DNA of 64,000 nucleotides from Geodermatophilus sp. DSM 44513 (GTDB lineage Bacteria; Actinomycetota; Actinomycetes; Mycobacteriales; Geodermatophilaceae): NCBI RefSeq assembly GCF_032460525.1, contig NZ_CP135963.1, positions 3,410,001-3,474,000 on the forward strand. Direction: 5' to 3'. Under the pieces are notes generated by a model. That model was not told where the DNA came from. It made no database searches and worked only from the letters and a program-made list of their open reading frames with translations. Positions 50,394-60,005 of the stretch are shown in pieces (positions within the stretch are counted from its first letter, which is position 1; each line of letters begins with the position of its first letter). A program made the translations under genes and the position numbers.

Positions 50394-51167
50394 TTGGCCA
50401 AGGACCGCAAGCCCGCAGACGGCCGCCCGCGCGGCGGGAGCCGGCCGGGCGGGGCCGGCACCCGGGGTGGCCGCACCCGCCCGGTGACCGACGTCGTCGC
50501 GCCGCAGCGGCCGTGGGGGCTGATCGCCGCCGCGGTCGCCGTCGCCCTGTTCGCCGCCGCCGTGCTGGTGTACGCCGTCCAGCAGGTCAACCAGGCCGAG
50601 GCCGCGCGGGTGGACAGCGTCGACGAGATCCCCGGCGTCGCGACCTTCGACTACGCCGCCGGCCAGCAGCACGTCACCACCCCGGTCGCCTACGAGCAGT
50701 CACCCCCGGTGGGCGGGCCGCACGCTCCTCCGCCCGACTGGGCGGACTGCACCGGCACCGTCTACGACGTGGACATCCGGCACGAGAACGCCGTCCACTC
50801 CCTGGAGCACGGCGCGGTGTGGATCACCTACGACCCGGCCCGGGTGGACGAGGACGGCGTGGCCACCCTGGCCGAGCTGGTCGAGGGCACGTCGGGGCGG
50901 ATGATGTCGCCCTACGAGGGGCTGACCTCCCCCGTCAGCATCCAGTCGTGGAACCACCAGCTGGCGGTCGACTCGGCCACCGACCCGCGGATCCAGCAGT
51001 TCGCCGACTTCCTCACCCTCAACCCGGAGTTCTACCCGGAGGTCGGGGCCAGCTGCGAGAACCCCGTCTTCGCCGCGGACCCGGTGCTCGAGACCGTCGA
51101 CGCCGGAGTGCCCACCGACGGCGGCGCGACCCCGGCGCCCGGTGCGGAGCCGACGGAGAGCCAGTGA
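50394..51167 (+). CDS. DUF3105 membrane-anchored protein
   Basis: A 257-residue protein: basic start, one helix (about 43-62), then the DUF3105 domain with SPPVGGPHAPPPDWADCTGTVYD, the His motif ENAVHSLEHGAVWITY and SWNHQLAVDSATDP. The conserved His/Cys pattern suggests metal binding. TTG start at 50394 follows GAGGAGAG. It overlaps the DUF305 gene (GTGA). The argS/DUF3105 divergent gap (50190-50393) holds promoter sequence only. Confidence 0.83.
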   Translation: MAKDRKPADGRPRGGSRPGGAGTRGGRTRPVTDVVAPQRPWGLIAAAVAVALFAAAVLVYAVQQVNQAEAARVDSVDEIPGVATFDYAAGQQHVTTPVAYEQSPPVGGPHAPPPDWADCTGTVYDVDIRHENAVHSLEHGAVWITYDPARVDEDGVATLAELVEGTSGRMMSPYEGLTSPVSIQSWNHQLAVDSATDPRIQQFADFLTLNPEFYPEVGASCENPVFAADPVLETVDAGVPTDGGATPAPGAEPTESQ

Positions 51168-51847
51168 CCGCCACCGCCGAGCGCGAGGCAGCCGCGACGG
51201 GCCCGACCGCCACGGGCCGCGGTCTGCGCACGGCGCTGCTCGCCGTGATCGGCGTCGGCCTGCTGCTGCTCGGCGGCGGGCTCGCGGTCGCGCTGGGCAT
51301 CGGGCGCGACGAGCCGCCGGCGGCCGACTCGGTCGATGCGGGCTTCGCCCGCGACATGGCCGAGCACCACCTGCAGGGCGTCGCGATGGCCAACCTGGCC
51401 CTGACCCGCGCCGGCGACGAGACGGTGCGCGGCCTGGCCTTCGACATCGCCGAGGCGCAGCAGAACCAGGTGGGCCGGATGCAGGGCTGGCTGGCGCTGT
51501 GGGGCCACCCGGTCACCGGCGGCGAGCGCATGGCCTGGATGTCCGCCGGCGAGCACGCCGGTCACTCGATGACCGCCCCGGGCGGCCTGATGCCCGGGAT
51601 GGCGACCGACGAGGAGCTGGCCGAGCTCGCCTCGCTGTCCGGCGCGGAGTTCGACGTCCGCTTCCTGCAGCTCATGACGCGACACCACCAGGGCGGCTTC
51701 GACATGGCGCGGTACGCCCAGCAGCACGCGGCGGAGCCCGCGGTGCGCACCCTCGCCCGGAGCATCGCCGAGTCCCAGGCCGGGGAGGTCGCGGTGATGG
51801 CGGACCTGCTCGCCCGACGGGGCGCCGCTCCCCTGCCCGCGCCCTGA
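51164..51847 (+). CDS. DUF305 four-helix-bundle protein
   Basis: A 227-residue protein with one N-terminal helix (about 22-47) and two DUF305 repeats, each with a His-pair (FARDMAEHHLQGVAMA and LQLMTRHHQGGFDMA) that could bind copper or another metal in a ferritin-like bundle. The middle is Met/His-rich (EHAGHSMTAPGGLMPGM). The frequent pairing with DUF3105 in actinobacteria, and the metal-rich residues, suggest copper or metal handling outside the cell membrane; this is inference. Confidence 0.85.
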   Translation: MTATAEREAAATGPTATGRGLRTALLAVIGVGLLLLGGGLAVALGIGRDEPPAADSVDAGFARDMAEHHLQGVAMANLALTRAGDETVRGLAFDIAEAQQNQVGRMQGWLALWGHPVTGGERMAWMSAGEHAGHSMTAPGGLMPGMATDEELAELASLSGAEFDVRFLQLMTRHHQGGFDMARYAQQHAAEPAVRTLARSIAESQAGEVAVMADLLARRGAAPLPAP

Positions 51848-51906
51848 GGAACCGGCGTCCGGAGGCCGGGTCGGGGCTGGTAGGTTCGTCCGCGCCCCAC
51901 CGCAGA

Positions 51907-51981
51907 GCCCCCGTAGCTCAGGGGATAGAGCACCGCCCTCCGGAGGCGGGTGCGCAGGTTCGAATCCTGCCGGGGGCACCA
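51907..51981 (+). tRNA. tRNA-Arg (anticodon CCG)
   Basis: A complete cloverleaf: acceptor GCCCCCG / CGGGGGC, D-arm with GGGGATAGAGC, anticodon stem CCGCC/GGCGG around CTCCGGA (anticodon CCG at 51940-51942), T-arm with GGTTCGAATCC, and an encoded CCA. It decodes CGG. The island at 51982-54380 begins at its 3' end. Confidence 0.97.
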
Positions 51982-52221
51982 ACGTTTCCAACCTGTACCC
52001 ATGACCATTGCGGCGCAGGTGGTTTAGTTCTGGCCTGTTCCGACCGCACCCCCCAGGTCCGGATCAGGCGGAGATCCTCAGCCGTCCAGGCGTTCAGAAA
52101 CGTGTCCACGGCGTCATCGGACGGCTCATCGCCCTCCTCGGCGGTCGCCGTGGGGGGCTACCCATGCCGGGCGGCCTGGACGACCTCCGGCCCGATGAGC
52201 GTCCGGAACGGTTCGGCGAAG

Positions 52222-52515
52222 ACCGATGCGGGCCAGCCCCGCGGCGATGCGGTCCTGTTCGGCCTTCAGCAGGTCGATCGCGACAGCACCGACGTAGCGA
52301 GCCTGCAGCAGCTTGGCCCGTTCGTTCATCGGTCGCTGTCGCTGGGCAGTGAGCTGCCCGTGCTCGCGTTCCGCCGCGGCCCGCGAAGTGGCCAGCTCGT
52401 CTCACAGGAAACGCTCGATCTACAGGCGCAGCTCGGCCGGCAGTTGGACGTCGGCGTATAGATTATCGACTTGTTCCTCGAGAGCCGCGATCAGATTATC
52501 GGTACCGCCGCACAG
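52222..52515 (-). pseudogene. Serine recombinase C-terminal relic
   Basis: Read on the minus strand, one frame holds the C-terminal coiled-coil part of a large serine recombinase: LIAALEEQVDNLYADVQLP, then after two in-frame stops (TAG at 52422-52420 and TGA at 52404-52402) ELATSRAAAEREH and ERAKLLQARYVGAVAIDLLKAEQ. The pattern (LE-x-V near the start, then AKLL-AHY-GAV-DLLK) is that of actinobacterial integrases and phage recombinases. The N-terminal catalytic domain is absent, so this is a decayed insertion machinery relic next to tRNA-Arg. The remainder of 51982-52221 has no supported gene. Confidence 0.75.
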
Positions 52516-52542
52516 ATTCTGGGGCTGCCTCAGTAGACTCGA

Positions 52543-52563
52543 CACCGGTAATGTATACCGGTG
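52543..52563. promoter_or_regulatory. Operator-like inverted repeat upstream of the island membrane protein
   Basis: CACCGGTA and TACCGGTG are perfect reverse complements separated by 5 bp (8-5-8), 52 bp before the GTG of the membrane protein gene. It includes a TAATGT that could be a -10. Size and symmetry suit a dimeric repressor. Confidence 0.55.
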
Positions 52564-52615
52564 CTGAAACTTTATCTCGGCACGCACTAGAACGTTTTCA
52601 TGGGAGTAGTACCCA

Positions 52616-53911
52616 GTGAACAACCGCGAGATGGCCACCGTCATTCTGGCGGCTGCATTTCTCATGTTTGTCATCGTCTACCCAAAGACGCGAGCCAGCC
52701 TCCCGCCGATCCTTCGTCAGCTGTCGCATCCTAAGATTGCTGGGCCTCTCCTTGCCTATGCACTAAGCCTGGCCGGATTCGTCCGGCTGGCTGCGCGCGT
52801 CGAGTTGTGGGTGCCGGACCTGCTGGCAGACACGATCTTTTGGTTCTTCCTGAGCGGCATTGTTTGGCTCTTCAGCATCACCGAGGCCGGCAAGGAAGAA
52901 CATCTCATTCGTGGGCGCGTGCTGCGAACACTCACCTTGGCCGCCTTCTTCGAGTTCTTCATCAACCTGAAACCGTTGGCGCTTGGGTGGGAGATCGTCC
53001 TCCAGATCTTCATGACTTTTCTGCTCATGGTGCAAGTAGTTGCCGGCTCGAAGCCCGAGTTCCGCCCCGCAAAGCGCCTGGTTGACGGCCTACTCCTACT
53101 CATCGTCGGCGGATTGCTCGTCTACACCATGACGACCCTCATCAGTGCCTGGCAGCCCGGGGATGAAGCACTGCTTATCCGCAAGCTGCTCCTGCCGGTC
53201 TGGCTCACATTGTCTTCTGTCCCGTTCATCTTTCTGCTGGCTTTGTGGGCGGCCTACGAGACCTTGCTCCTGCGCGCCTTCTTCCTGAACGACAAGCACC
53301 GACCGGGCTGGCGACCGTTGCTCGGGCTCCTCAGCGCACTGCGCAGCAATTTTGTTGATATTAATCAGTTCACGGGACATCATCTCCGCACAGCCGTGCA
53401 GTCGGGCTCGTTCCGTGAGGCGCGAGCAGCCGTTGCGCAGTTCCGCGCCGAGCGACAGGCCGATCTTGATCGTCGCGCCGCCGCCCGTACCCGGCTGCTC
53501 CAGGACGCCGGCGCCGCCGGCGCGGACGAGGACAACCGGCGCCTCGACCGCCGCGAGTTCGCCGAGACCAAGGCTGCCCTTGAGTGGCTGGCGACCAGTC
53601 ACATGGGCTGGTACGGCCGCGAGAGTCGCTACCAGGCTGACCTGCTTGAGCGGCTCGGCGACTTCGACAGGCAAAGCCTGCCTGCCGAGCACGGCATCCA
53701 CATGCGGGTCAGCAAGGACGGCCAGTGCTGGTACGCCTACCGCCAGACGATCACCGGCTGGTTCCTCGGCATCGGGGCTGATGGCCCACCACCCAACCAA
53801 TGGGTCTACGCCGGGCACAAGGAGCCCAGGGGCTTTCCGGGACAGGGTAGGGAGTGGCTGAACCACCTCACTGGCTCATCGAAGGAGTGGCTACCAGAAG
53901 ATAAGACGTGA
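52616..53911 (+). CDS. Unrecognised seven-helix membrane protein (island cargo)
   Basis: A 431-residue protein I cannot place. Seven hydrophobic helices are predicted at about 5-22, 41-58, 68-89, 103-119, 124-143, 157-178 and 190-216. A cytoplasmic-looking half of about 210 residues follows, with charged coil (FREARAAVAQFRAERQADL), an acidic Arg-rich middle and a Trp/Tyr-rich end (CWYAYRQTITGWFLG, PNQWVYAGH). GTG with GGGAG about nine bases upstream. Codon use has many A/T third positions, unlike the surrounding core genes, indicating transfer. A membrane module plus a soluble domain on a tRNA-adjacent island fits a defence or exclusion protein, but nothing proves it. Its end overlaps the convergent HTH gene by 44 bp. 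Confidence 0.75.
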   Translation: MNNREMATVILAAAFLMFVIVYPKTRASLPPILRQLSHPKIAGPLLAYALSLAGFVRLAARVELWVPDLLADTIFWFFLSGIVWLFSITEAGKEEHLIRGRVLRTLTLAAFFEFFINLKPLALGWEIVLQIFMTFLLMVQVVAGSKPEFRPAKRLVDGLLLLIVGGLLVYTMTTLISAWQPGDEALLIRKLLLPVWLTLSSVPFIFLLALWAAYETLLLRAFFLNDKHRPGWRPLLGLLSALRSNFVDINQFTGHHLRTAVQSGSFREARAAVAQFRAERQADLDRRAAARTRLLQDAGAAGADEDNRRLDRREFAETKAALEWLATSHMGWYGRESRYQADLLERLGDFDRQSLPAEHGIHMRVSKDGQCWYAYRQTITGWFLGIGADGPPPNQWVYAGHKEPRGFPGQGREWLNHLTGSSKEWLPEDKT

Positions 53912-54257
53912 ACGCCTCGGGATTTTGTGGCCGCTCGTCTCTCGGCGGACGCAGCCTGACCTCGCGCGCTCGCAGCGCCTTCCGAACCGTGCCGGCACTG
54001 ACGCTGAATTGCCCGCCGATCTTTCCCGTCGACAGCCCCGTGGCGTACAGCTCTGCGACCTCGTCGATCTGAACCGTCGTCAGTGCTGGTGTCTCCGATC
54101 GCAGCACGACGCCTCGCCGCTTCGGATGGAAGCGCACCGTCTGTCGGTGCATCTCGAACTGGCTGCTGAGATGGGCGATGGGCATGCCTGACTCGTAGGC
54201 CGCTACCAGGTCGTCGATCTCAGTCGCCGACAACTTCCAGTTGGGCTGCTTGAGCAC
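53868..54257 (-). CDS. Two-HTH small DNA-binding protein
   Basis: A 129-residue protein made of two similar helix-turn-helix units of about 45 residues: LSATEIDDLVAAYESGMPIAH...QTVRFH and LTTVQIDEVAELYATGLSTGK...GTVRKA, each followed by a basic LR stretch. Proteins of this kind commonly accompany actinobacterial serine recombinases and mobile islands. GTG start with GGAAG upstream. Base composition is again lower in GC. It may regulate the palindrome at 52543 or be a recombination directionality factor; both are guesses. Confidence 0.72.
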   Translation of the reverse strand: MLKQPNWKLSATEIDDLVAAYESGMPIAHLSSQFEMHRQTVRFHPKRRGVVLRSETPALTTVQIDEVAELYATGLSTGKIGGQFSVSAGTVRKALRAREVRLRPPRDERPQNPEAFTSYLLVATPSMSQ

Positions 54258-54381
54258 GACCCGCGCCGATCTTCCAACACGCCGGACCGTCCTCGCATAC
54301 GATCCTCTTCCTGCGATAGGCGTCTGAACAGGGGCAATGCGCTGGAAAGATACCTCTGTAGGCGCACCACCAGCACGTCCC

Positions 54382-54411
54382 AGAGGCCCCGCCGTCTACG
54401 GCGGGGCCTCT
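54382..54411. terminator. Hairpin at the island edge
   Basis: AGAGGCCCCGCCG (54382-54394) and CGGCGGGGCCTCT (54399-54411) form a perfect 13-bp stem with a TCTA loop. Marks the return to high-GC sequence. Sequence 54258-54381 holds the HTH-gene upstream region and no gene. Confidence 0.7.
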
Positions 54412-54453
54412 CGGACTCCCCGGGCGGTCCCGCACCGCCCGACCAGCCCTGAC

Positions 54454-54504
54454 CATCGGCGGGTGGCTGCCGCGACCGGCGTACCGGGCAGCCACCCACC
54501 GATG
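54454..54504. terminator. Long hairpin downstream of the SDR gene
   Basis: An 18-bp stem with one G-U type mismatch (54454-54471 with 54487-54504; core GGGTGGCTGCC) around a 15-base loop, 18 bp after the SDR stop on the minus strand. Probably its terminator. Confidence 0.65.
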
Positions 54505-54522
54505 ATCACGGGCAGCGGCGGC

Positions 54523-55293
54523 TCAGCTGGTGAGCATGCCGCCCTCGACCGGCAGCGTCGTCCCGGTCACGTACCCACCGGCGTCGCTGACCAGGAAGAC
54601 CAGCGCCGCGGCGAGCTCCATCGGGTCTCCTTTGCGCCCGGCCAGCACCCGGGACAGCTGCCCCTCCAGGTAGCCCTCGGGGTACTGGTCGGTCATCTCG
54701 GACTCGAAGAAGCCGGGAGCCAGCGCGTTGACCCGGATGCCCTTGCGGGCGGTCCACTGCTGGGCCAGGTCGCGGGTCAGCCCGATCAGGCCGGCCTTGC
54801 TCGCCGCATAGGCGGCCTGGGGCAGCCCGGCGGTGGTCAGCCCCAGGACGCTGGAGATGTTGACGATGGAGCTGCCCGGCTGCATCACCCGCGCGCAGGC
54901 CTGCGCCATCCAGTAGCAGCCGTTGAGGTTGACGTCGACGACCGAGCGGAACTGCTCGGGCGTCTCGCGGGTGGCCGGCACGGCGGTGCCGACGCCGGCG
55001 TTGTTGACCAGGACGTCGACCCGCCCGAACTCCGCCATCGCGGCGTCCACCAGACCCTGGCAGTCCTCGGGCCGGGAGACGTCGGTGCGCACGGTGACCG
55101 CCCGCCGCCCGGCCTCCTCCACCGCCGCCCGCGTGCCGGCCAGCCGGTCCTCCCGGCGGGCGCCGAGGGCGACGTCGGCACCGGCCTGCGCCAGCGCACG
55201 GGCGAAGACCGCGCCGAGACCGGAGGACGCCCCCGTCACGATCGCCACCCGGTCGTCGAGCCGGAACATGTCGAGGACCGTGCTGTTCGCCAC
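54523..55293 (-). CDS. Short-chain dehydrogenase/reductase
   Basis: A 256-residue classical SDR. TGASSGLGAVFARAL (cofactor), NNAG, the catalytic Ser (VNISSVLG), YAASKAG and the ending YVTGTTLPVEGGMLTS are all there. The absence of an acidic residue right after the second strand (GARREDR) favours NADPH. Proximity to phasin and PHA synthase raises the possibility of an acetoacetyl-CoA reductase (phaB role), but the sequence alone cannot separate this from FabG-like enzymes. GTG 55293 follows AGGAG six bases upstream. Confidence 0.86.
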   Translation of the reverse strand: MANSTVLDMFRLDDRVAIVTGASSGLGAVFARALAQAGADVALGARREDRLAGTRAAVEEAGRRAVTVRTDVSRPEDCQGLVDAAMAEFGRVDVLVNNAGVGTAVPATRETPEQFRSVVDVNLNGCYWMAQACARVMQPGSSIVNISSVLGLTTAGLPQAAYAASKAGLIGLTRDLAQQWTARKGIRVNALAPGFFESEMTDQYPEGYLEGQLSRVLAGRKGDPMELAAALVFLVSDAGGYVTGTTLPVEGGMLTS

Positions 55294-55448
55294 CTGCACT
55301 CCTGTCGTCGTCGGGAGGCCGAGCCTGTCGCCCCGGACGCCGGCCCGCCACCCCACGCCGTGCCGCCGCACCGCCCACCGGAGCGTGGGGTAGACCACCC
55401 GACACCCGGGTAGGGGCCGGACCCGTGCCGGACCCGGGGGGAGCGACC

Positions 55449-55865
55449 GTGGCAGAGGACCCGAGCGTGCCGCTGTGGCGGCAGGCCTTCGACGCCGTCG
55501 AGCAGCGGGTGACCCCGCACGCCGAGGAGTTCGTCCGCACCGAGACCTTCGCCGTGGGCGCCGCGCTGGCGCGCCGGGCGGTCACCGCGGCCCGGGACAC
55601 CGCGCGCGGGGCGACGACCCGCTTCTGGCACCTGATCGACCTGCCGGCCGGGACCGACGTCAACCGGCTGCGGGCCCAGGTCGGCGCCCTGGACCGGGAG
55701 GTCCGCCGGCTGACCCTGCAGCTGGAGAACGAGCGGCGGGCCGAGCGTCGCCGCAGCAGTGAGGAGAACCGTGCCCCCGATCCCGATGCCGTCCGTCCCG
55801 ACCCCCCAGACGGTCCTCGACCGCGTCCGGCGCGACGTCGAGCGCAACGCCCTGCGCGCCCGTAA
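55449..55865 (+). CDS. Phasin/PhaE-like granule protein
   Basis: A 138-residue protein: an N-terminal helix (VPLWRQAFDAVEQRVTPHAEEF), two further amphipathic helices and a LRAQVGALDREVRRLTLQLENER coiled coil, then an Arg/Pro-rich tail. Such proteins coat polyhydroxyalkanoate granules or partner class III synthases. GTG start. Its last 95 bp overlap the start of the PHA synthase gene in another frame, an unusually long overlap that should be checked. Confidence 0.65.
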   Translation: MAEDPSVPLWRQAFDAVEQRVTPHAEEFVRTETFAVGAALARRAVTAARDTARGATTRFWHLIDLPAGTDVNRLRAQVGALDREVRRLTLQLENERRAERRRSSEENRAPDPDAVRPDPPDGPRPRPARRRAQRPARP

Positions 55866-56901
55866 CGGCCTGAAGCTGGTCAGCGGCGTCGACCGGCCGA
55901 ACGTCGGCCAGACGCCCAAGGACGTCGTGTGGCAGCGGGGCCGGACCCAGCTGTGGCACTACCGCAGCGACCGGGTGCGGTACTCCCCACCGCTGCTCGT
56001 GGTGTTCAGCCTGGTCAGCCGCAGCTACATCCTGGACCTCACCCCGGGCAACAGCTTCGTCGAGCAGCTGCTGGACGCCGGCTTCGACGTCTACCTGCTG
56101 GACTGGGGCGAGCCCGACGAGCGGGACGCGGCCAACACCCTCGAGGACTACGTCGACGACTACGTCCCCGCCGCGGTGCAGCGGGTGCTGGACGTCTCCG
56201 GCGCCGACGAGGTCACCCTGTTCGGCTACTGCTTCGGCGGCGACCTCACTCTGCTGTACGCCGCCCACCACCCCGACGCCCCGATCCGCAGCCTGACCGT
56301 GCTGGCCACGCCGGTGGACTTCCGGCACATGGGGCCGCTGGCCGACCTGTTCCGAGTGGGCGGGCTGGAGGTGGCCGACGTGCTCGACGCGGACGGCAAC
56401 GTGCCGCCGCGGGTCGTCGTCCAGGGGTTCCGCGCGCTGACCCCGACCGCGGAGGTGACCCGCTACGTGACGCTGTGGGAACGGCTCTGGAACGACGAGT
56501 ACGTGGCCGGCTACCAGGCCATGACCGGCTGGGCCGACGACCACGTGCCGTTCCCCGGCGCCGCCGCCGAGGAGACGGTGCGGATGCTGGTCCGCGACAA
56601 CGGGATGGTCACCGACCGGCTGACGGTGGGCGGTGACCGGGTGCACCTGTCCGACGTCCGGGTGCCGTTCCTGACCGTGCGCGCCGAGCGGGACCACATC
56701 GTCCCGGCCGGGGCCACCGCCCCGCTGATCGACCTGGTCGGCTCCCCGGACAAGCACGAGCTGCAGCTGCCGGCCGGGCACATGGGCCTGGTCGTCGGCC
56801 GGACGGCGGCCCGCACGACGGTGCCGACGATCATCGACTTCCTGCGCCGGCGCAGCGACCCGCTGAACGGCGCCGCCGAGCGGGAGGCCGCCGGTGGCTG
56901 A
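55771..56901 (+). CDS. phaC: Polyhydroxyalkanoate synthase (class III-like)
   Basis: A 376-residue PHA synthase polymerising 3-hydroxyacyl-CoA. The lipase-box is FGYCFGGDLT with nucleophile Cys154; the Asp is in VRAERDHIVPAG and the His in PAGHMGLVVG. Size matches class III PhaC rather than class I. GTG 55771 is chosen because GAGGAG lies five bases upstream; an earlier GTG (55759) is in frame. With thiolase, SDR and phasin in the window it completes a PHB storage route fed by acetoacetyl-CoA. Confidence 0.9.
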   Translation: MPPIPMPSVPTPQTVLDRVRRDVERNALRARNGLKLVSGVDRPNVGQTPKDVVWQRGRTQLWHYRSDRVRYSPPLLVVFSLVSRSYILDLTPGNSFVEQLLDAGFDVYLLDWGEPDERDAANTLEDYVDDYVPAAVQRVLDVSGADEVTLFGYCFGGDLTLLYAAHHPDAPIRSLTVLATPVDFRHMGPLADLFRVGGLEVADVLDADGNVPPRVVVQGFRALTPTAEVTRYVTLWERLWNDEYVAGYQAMTGWADDHVPFPGAAAEETVRMLVRDNGMVTDRLTVGGDRVHLSDVRVPFLTVRAERDHIVPAGATAPLIDLVGSPDKHELQLPAGHMGLVVGRTAARTTVPTIIDFLRRRSDPLNGAAEREAAGG

Positions 56902-57433
56902 CGTCGTCCCGCTCACCGCCACGCACGGCGACGCGCTGGTCCGCTTCACCGCCGAGCTGCCCGAGGGCGACCGGACCTTCATCCGGGAGGACGTCGCCGA
57001 CGCCGCCGTCGTCCGCGGCTGGGCGGCCGGTTCCCCCGGGGTGCACCGCTGGGTGGCGGTGGACGGCGGGCGGGTCCTCGGCTACGTCGCGGTCCTGCGG
57101 CTGCCGGGCTGGTCGGACCACGTGGGCGAGGTGCGGCTGGTGGTCGCCCCCGCCGGGCGCGGGGCCGGGCTGGGCCAGCAGCTGGCGCGGCACGCGATGG
57201 TGCAGGCGCTGGAGGCCGGGCTGACCAAGCTGGTCGTCGAGGTCGTCGCCGACCAGGCCGCGGCGCTGGCCCTGTTCAGCGGGCTGGGGTTCACCGGTGA
57301 GGCACTGCTGGTCGACCACATCCGCGACCGCGAGGGGCGGCTGCGCGACCTCATGGTGCTGGCCCACCACGTCGGTGACACCTGGGCCGGGATGCAGGCG
57401 GTCGGCCTGACCGACACGCTCGGCACCCCCTGA
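56894..57433 (+). CDS. GNAT-family N-acetyltransferase
   Basis: A 179-residue acetyltransferase. Motif A (VGEVRLVVAPAGRGAGLGQQLARHAM, split here around Arg/Gly-x-Gly) binds acetyl-CoA; motif B ends ALALFSGLGFTGEALL. Substrate unknown. Starts eight bases before the phaC stop, so it is translationally coupled to the PHA genes. Confidence 0.85.
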   Translation: MADVVPLTATHGDALVRFTAELPEGDRTFIREDVADAAVVRGWAAGSPGVHRWVAVDGGRVLGYVAVLRLPGWSDHVGEVRLVVAPAGRGAGLGQQLARHAMVQALEAGLTKLVVEVVADQAAALALFSGLGFTGEALLVDHIRDREGRLRDLMVLAHHVGDTWAGMQAVGLTDTLGTP

Positions 57434-57507
57434 CTCGCGGCGGGTCGTCCACGGACCGTCCCATGGCCGACCACTGAGCGTCATCTCGCGGACACCTCCG
57501 CCCGGCA

Positions 57508-57546
57508 CGCTCGGCGGTGAGCGGGCCCGGCCGGGCCCGCCGAGCG
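57508..57546 (+). repeat. Nested palindrome in the 5' region of the acyltransferase-like gene
   Basis: CGCTCGGCG (57508-57516) pairs with CGCCGAGCG (57538-57546). A 20-bp perfect palindrome, GCGGGCCCGG plus its reverse complement (57521-57540), shares the right arm, so the two structures would be alternatives. It lies 15 bp before the start codon. Confidence 0.55.
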
Positions 57547-57560
57547 TCCGGGGAGGCACC

Positions 57561-58266
57561 GTGACCGCACCCACCGCCGGCTCCCGTCCCGCGGTGTCCC
57601 GTCCCGCTGGGCCCCGACCCGGCTGGTTCCGGGTCGGGGCCACCGTCGCCGCCGGGCGGCTGCGCCCGGCGGTGGGCGGCCGGCGCCGGCGCAGCGTGTG
57701 CGGCGCCGCCCGGCTGCTGACCGGCCTGGGCGTGCGCGTCGAGGTCCGCGCCCCCGCGTCGGCCTGGCCGCGCACCGGCACCGGGCTGCTCCTGGTGTCC
57801 AACGCCGTCACCGCGCTGGACCCGCTGGCCCTGCTCACCGCCGTCCCCACCGCCGCGGTCGCCGGCGGCCCGGAGCGGCTCGCCGGCGTGCCCGTGCCCG
57901 TCGTGCCGGCCGTCTCCGCGCGGGTCGCCACGGCCCTGCGCAGCGGGACGCCGGTCAGCGCCCGCCCGGGGACCGGCCGGCCGGACGGCGCGGGCCTGAG
58001 CCGCTTCTCTCCCGCGCTGTTCGCCGCGGCCGTGGAGACCGGCGCCGCGGTGTGCCCGGTGGCCGTGCGCTGGCGAGGTCCGGCGTCCCCGCCGCCGGTG
58101 GGCCGCTCGGCGGTCGCGGCGGTGCGCTGGCTGGCCGCCGCGGCCCCCGGCACGGTGGTCGAGGTGCACCTGCTGCCCGCGCTGTCCTCGGCCGGCGCGA
58201 CGGCGGAGGAGCTGGCCACGACGGCCGAGTACGCGGTCGCCGCCGTCCTGGAGGACACCGGGTCGG

Positions 58267-58283
<17 letters not shown>
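57561..58283 (+). CDS. PlsC-like acyltransferase with degenerate active site
   Basis: A 240-residue protein with the layout of a 1-acylglycerol-phosphate acyltransferase: LLLVSNAVTALDPLALL and ...PGTGRPDGAGLSRFSPALFAAAVETGAAVCPVAVRW. The catalytic NHxxxxD reads N81-A-V-T-A-L-D87, with Ala82 in place of His, and the FPEGT block reads ARPGT. Both catalytic motifs are therefore lost while the fold is kept, so it is probably a binding or regulatory pseudo-enzyme or a decaying gene. GTG start with GGGGAGG. Its last 17 bp overlap the convergent ABC-F gene. Confidence 0.75.
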
Positions 58284-59904
<1,621 letters not shown>

Positions 59905-59949
59905 GGGGCACCAGGGTGCCAACCCCGCGTGCCCCGGCGCGACCGGTAG

Positions 59950-60005
59950 AAGGACCCCGTCCCTCTCACCGTTCGCACGCTCACGGCGAGCCTCTGGACG
60001 GGGCC
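59950..60005 (-). repeat. Covarying intergenic hairpin element, copy 8
   Basis: Arms GGACCCCGTCC (59952-59962) and GGACGGGGCC (59996-60005). Nearly the same as copy 6 in inverse orientation. It overlaps the end of the cyclase-domain coding sequence (stop at 59981), unlike the others. Confidence 0.68.

Noticed and set aside
51562..52008. Minus-strand frame across tRNA-Arg reading PRQDSNLRTRLRRAVLYPLSYGG
   Set aside because: This is the well-known spurious protein produced by translating the antisense of a tRNA gene; the tRNA is certain and the DUF305 gene occupies the opposite strand.
51955..54400. Direct repeat of the tRNA-Arg 3' end as attR of the island
   Set aside because: I looked for a second copy of GGTTCGAATCCTGCC and the acceptor end up to 54500 and saw none; serine integrases often do not use tRNA ends.
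54258..54499. Minus-strand extensions of the HTH gene or separate small ORFs
   Set aside because: They cross a strong hairpin and are Arg/Ser-rich with no ribosome site; the GTG at 54257 has one.
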